64,000 bases of DNA, from NCBI RefSeq assembly GCF_003086295.3, contig NC_092039.1:72311649-72375648 (forward strand). The letters run 5' to 3'. Origin of the DNA: Arachis hypogaea (lineage: Eukaryota; Streptophyta; Magnoliopsida; Fabales; Fabaceae). A program made the position numbers and the translations under genes. Under the pieces are notes generated by a model. It was given only the letters and a program-made list of their open reading frames with translations, was not told where the DNA came from and made no database searches. Below are positions 44,816-55,565 of the stretch, in pieces (the stretch's first letter is position 1; each line of letters begins with the position of its first letter).

Positions 44816-45366
44816 AATAACTTTTCTACATCCACATCCCACCCTCAAAATACCGCCACAATTAATTCAAACAACTTCCAGCAACAACCATTTCATTTCA
44901 CACAACCACAACCAAATCCAGACTCTCAAAGAATCTCAAGTCTAGAAAAAATGATGGAGAAACTCATGAAAAATCAAGAGATGGCAAACAAGATCAGGAA
45001 ACTGCAAGGAAAGATCAGGCCCTGGCATTCGAAAATCAAGAGACCTCAATCAGAAACCTTGAGAGACACATGGGGCAAATGGCTAAGCAAATTTCAGAAA
45101 TGGGTGAGAAGAGAGCAAATACCTTCCCCAATGTCATTGAAGAACACCCAAGGGACAAAGGAAAAGCTACAAAGTGGGAGGAGTGCAAGGCAATCACAGT
45201 GGGAAGTGAGAAGACTATGAAGAAGGAAGCCATCAATCAGGAACAACACAACAGAGAATTTCCACAAGAAGAAATAGAGGAGATCAGAAAACCAAGAAGG
45301 CACAAATTTCAAAGGGAGACAAGAACATCCTTGAATCACAACTACAAGAGAAGAAGGAAGGGGTGA
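44816..45366 (+). pseudogene. Element C gag/protease linker, shifted frames
   Basis: This stretch continues the polyprotein but in changing frames. 45070-45366 gives a Lys/Glu-rich helix-forming segment (MGQMAKQISEMGEKRA), matching the coil before the acidic linker in the A/B gag. Small insertions or deletions near 45010-45070 and 45355 explain the breaks. Confidence 0.6.
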
Positions 45367-46322
45367 GGCCATATGTCCCCAACCTTCCATACCCTCAGAG
45401 GTTCAAAAAAGAAAATGAGTATAAGCAATACTCGAAATTCCTGGACATATTTAAGACTCTCAGCATCAATATTCCTTTCTTGGAAGCACTTGAACAGATG
45501 CCATTATATGCCAAATTTATGAAAGAAGTACTCACAAAGAAAAGATCCCTAAAGAAAGGACAGATTGTTGAGATGACAAAGGAATGTAGTGCTATCCTCC
45601 AAAGAGAGTTACCAGAGAAGAAAGATGATCCTGGGAGTTTTTACATACCTTGCACCATAGGAAACATAACAATTGAGAAGTCATTCTGTGACCTCGATGC
45701 AAGTATAAACTTGATGCCTTTGTCTCTAATGAGGAAACTTCAAATTTCTGAGCTGAAATCCACACGAATAGTTCTCCAAATGGCTGACAAATCCATTAAG
45801 CAAGCACTGGGAGTTGTGGAGAATGTGTTGGTAAAAGTGGAAAAATTATTTCTCCCTGCTGACTTTGTTATCTCATATATAGAAGAGGATCCTAACACTC
45901 CCATCATCCTGGGGAGGCCTTTCCTAGCTACGGGAAGAGCATTGATAGATGTTGAAAAAGGGGAATTGTTGCTAAGAGTGCATGATGAGCACCTAGCATT
46001 CCATGTTTTTAAAACCATGCATGAGCCTACTCAAGAAGAAGATTGTATGAAGGATAAGGCCAGAGATCAAAGCCTAAAGGAGGCAGTCAATGAGTTAACT
46101 CCAAGACTTCTAAATTCATGCTTGAAAGCAGTAGAGATGGTGCAACAAACCAAAGAAATCAAGGAGGAACTAGATCCAAAGCCCCCAGATGAGAAATTTA
46201 ACATCCCAGATAAAGAACCACCAAGGCAGGGAATATCTTTTGAGAAAGAAAAAAGAAGAGGCCAAGAGGGTGGAGAAACAAGAAGATCTCCACTGAAGGC
46301 TTCTCACCAGGGAATAAAGTGA
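45363..46322 (+). pseudogene. pro: Element C protease-domain ORF with a changed active-site block
   Basis: An open frame of 319 residues. After PYVPNLPYPQRF and a helical stretch comes the retropepsin domain: FYIPCTIGNITIEKSF, then CDLDASINLMPLSLM, VLQMADKSIKQALGV, ADFVISYIEEDP and IILGRPFLATGRALIDVEKGEL. In the other elements the catalytic block reads D-L/I-G-A/S-S; here the glycine is aspartate (DLDAS), which should disrupt the active-site loop, so I expect an inactive enzyme. The ATG at 45363 is a frame artefact, since the domain is normally part of a gag-protease polyprotein. Confidence 0.82.
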
Positions 46323-46486
46323 TGTTAAACACCCAACCAATGAAGGTGTCTCCACAAGTGTCTAAATACTACACTGTGAACCAGGTCCTTTCACTTGAAC
46401 ACCTAGAGATCATCAAAGAGGAGACCGAAAGGAAGTTCACAGTAAGAGGTGAAAAGCTGAGGCACTATGATTTTCAGCCTCCATGA
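46322..46486 (+). CDS. Short ORF (54 residues) after the C protease
   Basis: The ATG overlaps the preceding stop (TGATG at 46320-46324). The product includes KYYTVNQVLSLEHLEIIKEETERKF and ends HYDFQPP. It has no recognised domain. It may be the frameshifted end of the protease polyprotein rather than an independent gene, since it runs up to 46 bases before the conserved hairpin, where the gag-side ORF ends in the other families. Confidence 0.4.
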   Translation: MLNTQPMKVSPQVSKYYTVNQVLSLEHLEIIKEETERKFTVRGEKLRHYDFQPP

Positions 46487-46531
46487 TCAAAGAACGGAGG
46501 ATGTCAAGCTAATGACAATAAAGAAGCGCTT

Positions 46532-46549
46532 GTTGGGAGGCAACCCAAC
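46532..46549 (+). other. Conserved post-ORF hairpin, element C copy
   Basis: GTTGGG-AGGCAA-CCCAAC, a perfect 6-bp stem, preceded by AATGACAATAAAGAAGCGCT. Confidence 0.65.
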
Positions 46550-47988
46550 CTGAGGTAGTTTTCTTTTCATAGCTTTTTCAATAAAAATGTTGAATAATTG
46601 GTATGCATTGCAAGGAGCTAAGTTTGGTGTTGCACACCAAAACAATTTAAGGGAGATTGAAGGATTCTAAGTTTGGTGTTCCACCAAAATCTCATTTAAA
46701 AAGCACATTCTCACTTCCTGCACAATACTAGCTCCAAGCAATCAAACAGATTATTCAACTACTTAACTTCTTTCTAGTTTTAATTCCATAACCTTTAGCA
46801 AGGACACAAGGTTTCACATATGGTTAAGTTGATGCATGAAAAATAGTGGCAAGGAACTAAGTTTGGGGTTCACACACCAAAGACATTAGTCAAACATAGA
46901 AGATATTGTGCATCTTAACTCAAAGAGAACACAACAGAAGGAAGGATCAAAGGGCTGCAACTTCAAAGGTTGTATCTAAACTTAATCCTTGCTGCTATGA
47001 ATTGTTTTGAATCTGGGAACCCTTATATATCTTGCTAAAGTGTTTATCTGGTTGCAAGTGGAATTGTTTGTTAAGAATAATTTGCATAGATGCTTATCAT
47101 TCATCACTTAGCTTTAAATTTTGTTTTGTTTCCCATATGCTTGAATAAAAGAGAAATGTTTGAATTAGAAAGTAAATATCCAATGTTGCATAAGTTGGAA
47201 TGGAAGTTAATGGTGGTATATGTGTTTGATTAAATGCATAACTCATGAAATAATTGCTGCATAATGTCATTTCAATTAAAGTGTGAGCTAGCTTGCTGTC
47301 ATAACGGTTTCTATTAGTAAAGAAAAAAAATCCCTTGAGAACAAAAATAAAACAGAAAGAAAAGGAAGAAGAAAAAGCCAATGTGGCAAGAAAAACAAAG
47401 AAGAAAGGCTGGGCACCAATAGCTTGGACCCTAGGACACATGCCTGTGGTGTTCTTGTACTAGGATATGCTTGGACAAGTAAATTCTAAGAGGTATTTCA
47501 AAACATGGCCACTTAGATCAACTGATTTGGGATGGCCAATTGAAAGTCCACAATAAAGAGCAACCTAGCAACAGAACATTTAGTTATCCAAAGAGGTGCT
47601 GGGCATCAATGATCCTAGGAGGAAATAGTGAGCCATGTGTCTGTGGTGAAGAAATGTTGAGAAAAAAATAAAGCCAAAGGCTACTGCAACATTTGACACC
47701 AAGCCTTCAAAGAATAATAAGCTTGTTAAGCAAAAATAAGAAAAGAAAAGTTAGCAAGGGAGCAAGTAAAAAGTAAACCTTACAACAGCAAGTTTAGTAA
47801 GCCTTTGAGGAAAAGTGTATATTATGTAACAGCAAACAATAACTGAGTTATCATTATCTGCATAAAAACTCCATGAATCAAGTTCTACTATATGCCTAAT
47901 AAGGATATGTATGCTTTTCTTTTTTCATTTCATTTCCTCTTAATTTTGATGCTTGCTTGGGGACAAGCAAGATTTAAGTTTGGTGTTG
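46550..47988 (+). other. 3' non-coding region of element C
   Basis: AAGTTTGGTGTT or AAGTTTGGGGTT copies occur near 46620, 46670 and 46860, with a final AAGTTTGGTGTTG at the LTR border. The 3' UTR hairpin variant CTAGG-ATATG-CTTGG lies at 47460-47474 after CTGTGGTGTTCTTGTA. No ORF is convincing. Confidence 0.65.
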
Positions 47989-49966
47989 TGATGACAAGTC
48001 ATCATATACCCATTTCTCAAGCTAATTTCACTTGTTTCACTAATTTTTTATGCACTTTCATACACCATAAGTAAGCAATTTAGAGTGGAATTGCATGTTT
48101 TATTTGAATCAATCAACCACCCTTTAATTGATGCTAAATCATGAGATTCAAGCTAAATTTAATTGATTTTTGAATGATTTATAAACCTTGTGAATTTAGT
48201 GATACTTTGATTGGTTGTTTTGATTATTTGTAGGTGAAGGAAAGAAGAAAAGAAGGAAGCGTGGCTTAAGAAGTGTGGCGCAACAATGAAGGAAGGAAGC
48301 CACACTGCTCTCCACAAGAGCACACTGCCCTCCAAGGGAGCACAACAATGAACCAAGCATTCAAGGCTTCACTGCCCTGCCCTCCTTGAGGGCGGAGCAC
48401 AATTCTAGGCCAAGAAATAAGGGAAGGAAAAACTCTGCCCTGTCCTCCTCAAGAGAAATTACGGGCTCCTCATGGAAAAATTCAAGGAAATTGTTCTCCA
48501 AGTGCCATCCATGGGTTTCGAACCAAGCTCCAGAGGGAAGGAAGTAGCGTTCAAATGGAAGGAAAACAAGCCAAAATTAGCTTGTTTTCAACCTCCAAGG
48601 ATCGAACACAAGACCTTGAGGAAGCAAGTGGCACCAAGAAAACCAAGAAAAGAGGGGCAACAAAAGCCATCCAGCAAGTTTCGAACTTGGGACCTCACCC
48701 AAGAACAAGGAAAGCTTGCGCTGCCCTGCCCTTGTGGAGGGCAAAGCAACATTCCTTGGTGCATGGCGCACAATTTGGCACGGCCAGCACGCACACATTG
48801 ACGCGTAACAAGGGAGCTTGGGCGCGCAGCTTGGACGCACCATGACAACACTGCCCTGCTCTCCACAAGGGCAGGGCAGCATCCTGATGCCCCTCCCAAA
48901 TTTGGCACGCTAGTTGGATCCACATGCAAGGCTTCCCTGTTCTGCCCTCCACAAGGGCAGGGCAGCCTCCTGGGAGCAACATGGGCTAAATTTCACTCAA
49001 AAATCCAACTTAATTCACTTCTTCACCCATCTTTCAAGCCCACTCAAAATTCTTAGATCCAAAATAGAAAGTGTATAAATAGGTGTTAGTTAGGATTAGA
49101 GAGTAAGCTGACTTTCATTTTAATTTTCATCCTTAGTCAACTTGAGAGCTCACATTCCATTTTTCTGTTTTTCGGCAATAGCTTGAGAATTGGAGGAGAG
49201 AATTCACTTCTTCTTCCTCTGATTTTTTTGTTTTCTTTACTGGGTTTTGTTTGAGTCTTGAGTGTGAAGAATTGAGGAACTTCTGTCTCAATCTCCATTT
49301 AAGATCTCTTTGATTTTCCTTCTGCATAATTGAGTTAAATTTCATTTCCTTTACTGCTTCAATCTTCAATTTCTCTTTACTTGCTTTGTGAACTTTGATC
49401 TAGGAAGGCAATTGAGATCTAGACTCTGCTATCTAGTCTCTGGAGTCCTGAGATCTGATTTTCTTTATGGTTCTTCTACTGAACCACTGCAGCATTCAAG
49501 TTTCCATTTCTGTTTGAGATCTAGCCAATTTCGATTCTTATCTTGCATTAATAATTGTTGCAATTTAGTTTCTCTTGCTTAAATTCTGAATTCCCAGTCC
49601 TTAAATCCCTTTTTCATTCAAGCAATTTATATTTCTTGCACTTTAAGTTACCGCAATTTACATTTCTTGCACTTTAAATTTCAGTCATTTAATTTCTTCT
49701 TCTTTAAGATTCAGCACCTCTACTTTCAGTTCTCTTAAATTTCTGCAAATCATCCGTCTCCCTTTACATTTACTGCTATTTACTTACTGTTGGATACAAA
49801 ATGACTCAAGCAATACTTGATTTGCTTGACTAAATCAACCACTAAACTAAAATTGCTCAATCCTTCAATCCTTGTGGGATCGACCTCACTCCCGTGAGTT
49901 TTATTACTTGATGCGACCCGGTACACTTGCCGGTGAGTTTTGTGTTGGATCATTTTCCACACATCA
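47989..49966 (+). repeat. 3' LTR of element C
   Basis: 1978 bp, the same landmarks as the 5' LTR. TATA is at 49074-49081 and the U5 hairpin at 49885-49898. It is followed by GAGTT (49967-49971). Confidence 0.92.
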
Positions 49967-49971
49967 GAGTT
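49967..49971. repeat. Target site duplication GAGTT of element C, right copy
   Basis: It matches 41459-41463; the B2 gag resumes here. Confidence 0.9.
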
Positions 49972-51624
49972 CTTGAGATTGATACTCTGAATGCCATATT
50001 GGCTCAGAACAAAATATTGACTCAGCAAGTCAATATGATTTCTCAAAGTCTGTCTGGAATGTAAGCTGCACCAGGCAGTACTAAGGACGCTTCATCTGAA
50101 GAAGAAGCTTATGATCCTAAGAACTCTTCAATGGAAGAGGTGAATTACATGGAAGAACCCTATGGAAACACCTATAATCTTTCATGAAAAAATCATCTAA
50201 ATCTCTCATGGAAGGATCAACAGAGACCTCAACAAGGTTTCAACAACAATAATGGTGGAAGAAACAGGTTTAGCAATGGCAAGCCTTTTCCATCATCTTC
50301 TCAGCAACAGAAAGAGAATCCTAAGCAGAGCCACTCTGACTTAGTAACCATGGTCTCTGATCTAATCAAAACCACTCAAAGCTTCATGACTGAAACAAGG
50401 TCCTCCATTAGAAACTTGGAGGCACAAGTGGGTCAGCTGAGTAAGAAAGTTACTGAACTCCCTCCTAGTACTCTTCCAAGTAATACAGAAGAGAATCCAA
50501 AAGGAGAGTGTAAGGACATCAACATGGCCGAACTTGGAGAGGAGAAAGAGGCAGTGAGCGCCACTGAGGAAGACCTCAATGGACGTCCACTGGCCTCCAA
50601 TGAGTTCCCTAATAAGGAACCATGGGAATCTGAGGCTCACACTGAGACCATAGAGATTCCATTGGATTTACTTCTGCCATTCATGAGCTCTGATGAGTAT
50701 TCTTCCTCTGAAGAGGATGAAGATGTCACTAAAGAGCAATTTGCTAAGTACCTTGGAGAAATCATAAAGCTAAATGACAAGTTATTTGGTAATGAGACTT
50801 GGGAGGATGAACCCCTTTTGCTCACCAAAGAACTGGCTGACTTGTCTAGGCAGAAACTATCTCAAAAGAGACAGGACCCTGGGAAGTTCTCAATACCTTG
50901 TACAATAAGCACCATGACCTTCAAGAAGGCTCTGTGTGACCTAGGGTCAAGCATAAACCTCATGCCTCTCTCTGTAATGGAGAAGCTAGGGATCTTTGAG
51001 GTACAAGCTGCAAGAATCTCACTAGAGATGGCAGACAATTCAAGAAAACAAGCTTATGGACTTGTAGAGGATGTTCTGGTAAAAGTTGAAGACCATTACA
51101 TCCCTGCTGATTTCATAGTCCTAGAGACTGGAAAGTGCATGGATGAATCCATCATCCTTGGCAGACCCTTCCTAGCCACAGTAAAGGCTGTGATTGATGT
51201 TGACAGAGGAGAATTGATCATTCAAGTGAATGAAAAATCCTTTGTGTTTAAGGCTCAATGATATCCTTCTATAACCATGGAGAGGAAGCATGAAGAGCTT
51301 CTCTCAAAACAGAGTCAAACAGAGCCCCCACAGTCAAACTCTAAGTTTGGTGTTGAACCCCCACATTCAAACTCTAAGTTTGGTGTTGGGAGGTTCTAAC
51401 ATTGCTCTGAGTATCTGTGAGGCTCCATGAGAGCCCACTATCAAGCTACTGACATTAAAGAAGCGCTTGTTAGGAGGCAATCCAATGTTATATTTATCTA
51501 TATTTCCGTTGTTATTTTATGTTTTCTGTAGGTTGATGATCATGGGAAGTCACAAAATCAATTGAAAAAGCAAAAACAGCATGAAAAACAGAAAGAAAAA
51601 TAGCACACCCTGGAGGAAAAACTT

Positions 51625-51800
51625 GCTGGCGTTTAAACGCCAGTAAGGGCAGCAAATGGGCGTTTAACGCCCAGTCTGGCACCATTCTGGGCGTTTAACG
51701 CCAGAAAGGGGCACTAGACTGGCGTTAAATGCCATGAAGGGCAAGAAACTGGCGTTAAACGCCAGAAATGGGCACCAGCCCGGTGTTTAACGCCAGAATT
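51625..51800. repeat. GGCGTTTAACGCC palindrome array in the B2 spacer
   Basis: Six words in the same order and spacing as in B1, including CTGGCGTTTAAACGCCAG at 51626-51643. Confidence 0.82.
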
Positions 51801-52209
51801 GGCATAAAGGAGCATTTTTGCTCGCCACTTGATGCAGGGATGAATTTTCCTTGACACCTCAGGATCTGTGGACCCCACAGGATCCCCACCTACCTCGCCA
51901 CTCTCTCTCTTCTTCACCCATTCACCAATCACCTCAACACCTCTTCCCTAAAAACCCCTCACCTATCAAATACCACTATTCTCTTCACCACTCACATCCA
52001 TCCTTCATAGAACCCCACCTACCTCACCATTCAAATTCAAACCACTTTCCCTCCCAAACCCACCCATACATGGCCGAACCACAAAGCCACCGCCATCTCC
52101 TCTATTTCTTCTTCTTCTACTCTCTTCTTTCTTCTTTTGTTCGAGGACGAGCAAACCTTCTAAGTTTGGTGTGGTAAAAGCATTGCTTTTTGTTTTTCCA
52201 TAATCATTT

Positions 52210-53068
52210 ATGGCATCTAAGGCCGGAGAAACCTCTAGAAAGAGGAAAGGGAAGGCAAAAGCCTCCTCCTCCGAGTCATGGGAGATGGAGAGATTCATCT
52301 CAAGGATGCATCAAGACCACTTCTATGAAGTTGTGGCCATGAAGAAGGTGATCCCCGAGGTCCCCTTCAAGCTCAAAAAGGGTCAACTTTGATCAAAGGT
52401 TGGACCAAGTCCTCATAGGCATCTGTGAAGAGGGCGCTCAATGGAAGAGAGATTCAAGAGGGAAGCCCGTTCAACTGAGAAGGCATGACCTCAAGCCCGT
52501 GGCTAGGGGATGGTTGGAGTTTATCCAACGCTCAATCATTCCCACTAGCAACCGGTCCGAAGTTACTATAGACCGGGCCATCATGATTCATAGCATCATG
52601 ATTCGAGAGGAAATAGAAGTTCATGAGATTATATCCCAAGAACTTTATAAGGTGGCGGACAAGTCCTCTACCTTGGCAAGGTTAGCCTTCCCTCATCTCA
52701 TTTGTCACCTCTGTTATTCAGTCGGAATTGACATAGAGGGAGACACCCTCATGGATGAGGACAAGCCCATCACTAAGAAAAGGATGGAGCAAACAAGAGA
52801 TCCCACTCAACATGAAATCCCTGAGATGCCTCAAGGGATGCACTTTCCTCCACAAAACTATTGGGAGCAAATCAACACCTCCCTAGGAGAATTGAGTTCC
52901 AACATGGGACAACTAAGGGTGGAGCACCAAGAACATTCCATTCTCCTCCATGAAATTAGAGAAGATCAAAGAGTCATGAGAGAAGAGCAACAAAGGCAAG
53001 GAAGAGACATTGAGGAGCTCAAGCACTCCATAAGATCTTCAAGAGGAAGAACAAGCCGCCATCACTAA
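52210..53068 (+). pseudogene. B2 ORF2 with a 254-base internal deletion and lost TATA box
   Basis: The start ATG 52210 and first 57 codons match B1. Then 254 bases corresponding to B1 35704-35957 are missing at an AAG microhomology, which shifts the frame to a stop at 52392. The downstream part is open from 52400 to 53068 in a second frame and keeps the C-terminal two thirds of the core plus the coiled coil. Upstream, 88 bases that hold the TATA box in B1 are deleted between two CCGAACC repeats. Neither expression nor a complete product is likely. Confidence 0.8.
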
Positions 53069-53948
53069 GGTGGACCCGTTCTTTAATCTCCTTGTTCTTT
53101 ATTTTCCTGTTTTTTGAATTTTTATGCTTATGTTCATCATCTATGTTTGTGTCTTATGATCATTAGTGTCTTAGTGTCTATGCCTTAAAGTTATGAATGT
53201 CCTATGAATCCATCACCTTTCTTAAATAAAAAAATGTTCTTAATTGAAAAAGAGAAGAATTGCATGAATTTTGAATTTTATAGCAGATTAATTATTTTGA
53301 TGTGGTGGCAATACTTTGACTTCTGAATGTGTGCTTGAACAATGCATATGTCTTTTGAATTTGTTGTTCATGAATGTGGGCTCTTGAAAGAATGATGAAA
53401 AAGGAGACATGTTACTGACGATCTGAAAAATCATAAAAATGATTCTTGAAGCAAGAAAAAGCAGTGGATACAAAAAAAAAGAAGAGAGAAAAAGAAAAAA
53501 TAAAGTCATGATCCAAGGCAAAAAGAGTGTGCCTAAGAACCCTGGACACCTCTAATTGGGGACTCTAGCAAAGCTGAGTCACAATCTGAAAAGGTTCACC
53601 CACTTATGTGTCTGTGGCATGTATGTATCCGGTGGTAATACTGGAAGACATAGTGCTTTGGGCCACGGCCAAGACTCATAAAGTAGCTATGTTCAAAAAT
53701 CATCATACTTAACTAGGAGAATCAATAACACTATCTGGATTCTGAGTTCCTATAGAAGCCCATCATTCTGAATTTCAAAGGATAAAGTGAGATGCCAAAA
53801 CTGTTCAGAGGCAAAAAGCTAAAATCCCCGCTCATCTAATTAATATTGATCTTCATAGATGTTTTTGGAATTCATTGCATATTCTCTTCTTTTTATCTTA
53901 TTTGAATTTCAGTTGTTGGGGACAAGCAACAATTTAAGTTTGGTGTTG
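53069..53948 (+). other. 3' non-coding region of B2
   Basis: Matches the B1 region, with the hairpin CCGGT-GGTAAT-ACTGG at 53629-53644 and AAGTTTGGTGTTG at the LTR border. No ORF. Confidence 0.7.
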
Positions 53949-55565
53949 TGATGAGCGGATAATTTATACGTTTTTTGGCATTTTTTTAGTATGTTTTTAG
54001 TATGTTTTAGTTAGTTTTTATTATATTTTTATTAGTTTTTAGTTAAAATTCACTTTTCTGGACTTTACTATGAGTTTGTGTATTTTTTGTGATTTCAGGT
54101 ATTTTCTGGCTAAAATTGAGGGACCTGAGCAAAAATCTTATTCAGAGGCTGAAAAGGACTGCAGATGCTGTTGGATTCTGACCTCTTTAGAGTCGAAGTA
54201 TATTTTCTGGAGCTACAGAAGCCCAATTGGTGCGCTCTCAACTGCGTTGGAAAGTAGACATCTTGGGCTTTCCAGCAATGTATAATAGTCCATACTTTGC
54301 CTGAGATTTGATAGCCCAAACAGGCGTTCCAAGTCAACTCAAGAAATCTGGCGTAAAACGCCGGAACTGGCACAAGAATGGGAGTTAAACGCCCAAACTG
54401 GCACAAAAGCTGGCGTTTAACTCCAAGAAGAGCCTCTACACGAAAATGCTTCAATGCTCAGCCCAAGCACACACCAAGTGGGCCCGGAAGTGGATTTTTA
54501 TGTCATTTACTCATCTTTGTAAACCCTAAGCTACTAGTTCTCTACAAATAGGACCTTTTGCTATTGTATTAGACATCGGGGTAGCTATCTTTGAGTAGTC
54601 TTATGCTATCTTAGATCATGGGGGCTGGCCTCTCGGCCATGCCTAGACCTTGTTCTTATGTATTTTCAATGGTGGAGTTTCTACACACCATAGATTAAGG
54701 TGTGGAGCTCTGCTGTACCTCGAGTATTAATGCAATTACTATTGTTCTTCTATTCAATTCAACTTATTCTTGTTCTAAGATATCACTTGTTCCTCAACTT
54801 GATGAATGTGGTGATCCGTGACACTCATCATCATTCTCACCTCTGAACGTGTGCCTGACAACCACCTCCGTTCTACCTTAGATTGAGTGGATATCTCTTG
54901 GGTTCCTTAATCAGAATCTTCGTGGCATAAGCTAGAATTGATGGCGGCATTCAAGAGAATCCGGAAGGTCTAAACCTTGTCTATGGTATTCTGAGTAGGA
55001 TTCAAGGATTAAATGACTTCAAACTCGCGATTGTGGGGCGTTAGTGACAGACGCAAAAGAATCACTGGATTCTATTCCGACATGATCGAGAACCGACAGC
55101 TGAATAGCCGTGCTGTGACAGAGTGCGTTGAACATTTTCACTGAGAGGATGGGACTGTAGCCATTGAAAATGGTGATGCCCAACATATAGCTTGCCATGG
55201 AAAGGAGTAAGAAGGATTGGATGAAGACAGTAGGAAAGCAGAGAGACGGAAGGGACAAAGCATCTCCATACGCTTATCTGAAATTCTCACCAATGAATTA
55301 CATAAGTATCTCTATCTTTATTTTATGCTTTATTCATAAATCATTCATAACCATTTGAATCTACCTGACTGAGATTTACAAGATGACCATAGCTTGCTTC
55401 ATACCAACAATCTCCGTGGGATTGACCCTTACTCGCATAAGGTTTATTACTTGGACGACCCAGTGCACTTGCTGGTTAGTTGTGCGAAGTTGTGATAAAG
55501 AGTTGAGATTGCAATTGAGCGTACCATGTTGATGGCGCCATTAATGATCACAATTTCGTGCACCA
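53949..55565 (+). repeat. LTR shared by B2 and B3 (1617 bp)
   Basis: TGATGAGCGGATAATTTATAC to ATTTCGTGCACCA, followed by a PBS. The U5 hairpin here (CTTAC-TCGC-ATAAG near 55428) has one broken pair. Confidence 0.88.

Larger units (their letters stand above)
41464..49966 (+). mobile_element. Element C, complete gag-protease LTR retrotransposon without RT
   Basis: 8503 bp with LTRs of 1976 and 1978 bp that are nearly identical, a perfect tRNA-Asp PBS, gag, protease, a short downstream ORF, the conserved hairpin and a 1.4-kb non-coding 3' region. It inserted into the gag of B2, with TSD GAGTT. RT, RNase H, integrase and ORF2 are absent. Its LTR shares the CTGCCC hairpin word and general layout with element F but is clearly a different family. 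Confidence 0.93.
40641..51420 (+). pseudogene. gag: B2 gag-protease, deleted, frameshifted and split by element C
   Basis: It starts at ATG 40641 (MSRSKDKSILVEADPEPE). About 30 bases are missing near 41002 compared with B1, causing a shift and stop. Further stops lie at about 41056 and 41284. Element C with its duplicated GAGTT separates 41463 from 49967. The frame then shows a TAA near 50068 and a TGA near 50185, and has a long open piece 50350-51261 with the acidic linker and protease ([22 protein letters not shown]). A TGA at 51259 ends that piece before the SKFGVG tail. It is the most decayed gag of the tandem series. Confidence 0.85.
39107..53948 (+). mobile_element. Element B2, A-like internal region interrupted by element C
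   Basis: The PBS is at 39113-39130 (perfect), followed by a leader with palindromes (39819-39965). Gag is split at 41463/49967 by element C. The post-gag hairpin is at 51469-51486 (two pairs weakened), the palindrome array at 51625-51800, and ORF2 carries a 254-base deletion. The 3' non-coding region has a hairpin at 53629-53644. It is flanked by LTRs at 37497-39106 and 53949-55565, but no TSD can be matched because the neighbours are copies of the same family. Confidence 0.85.
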
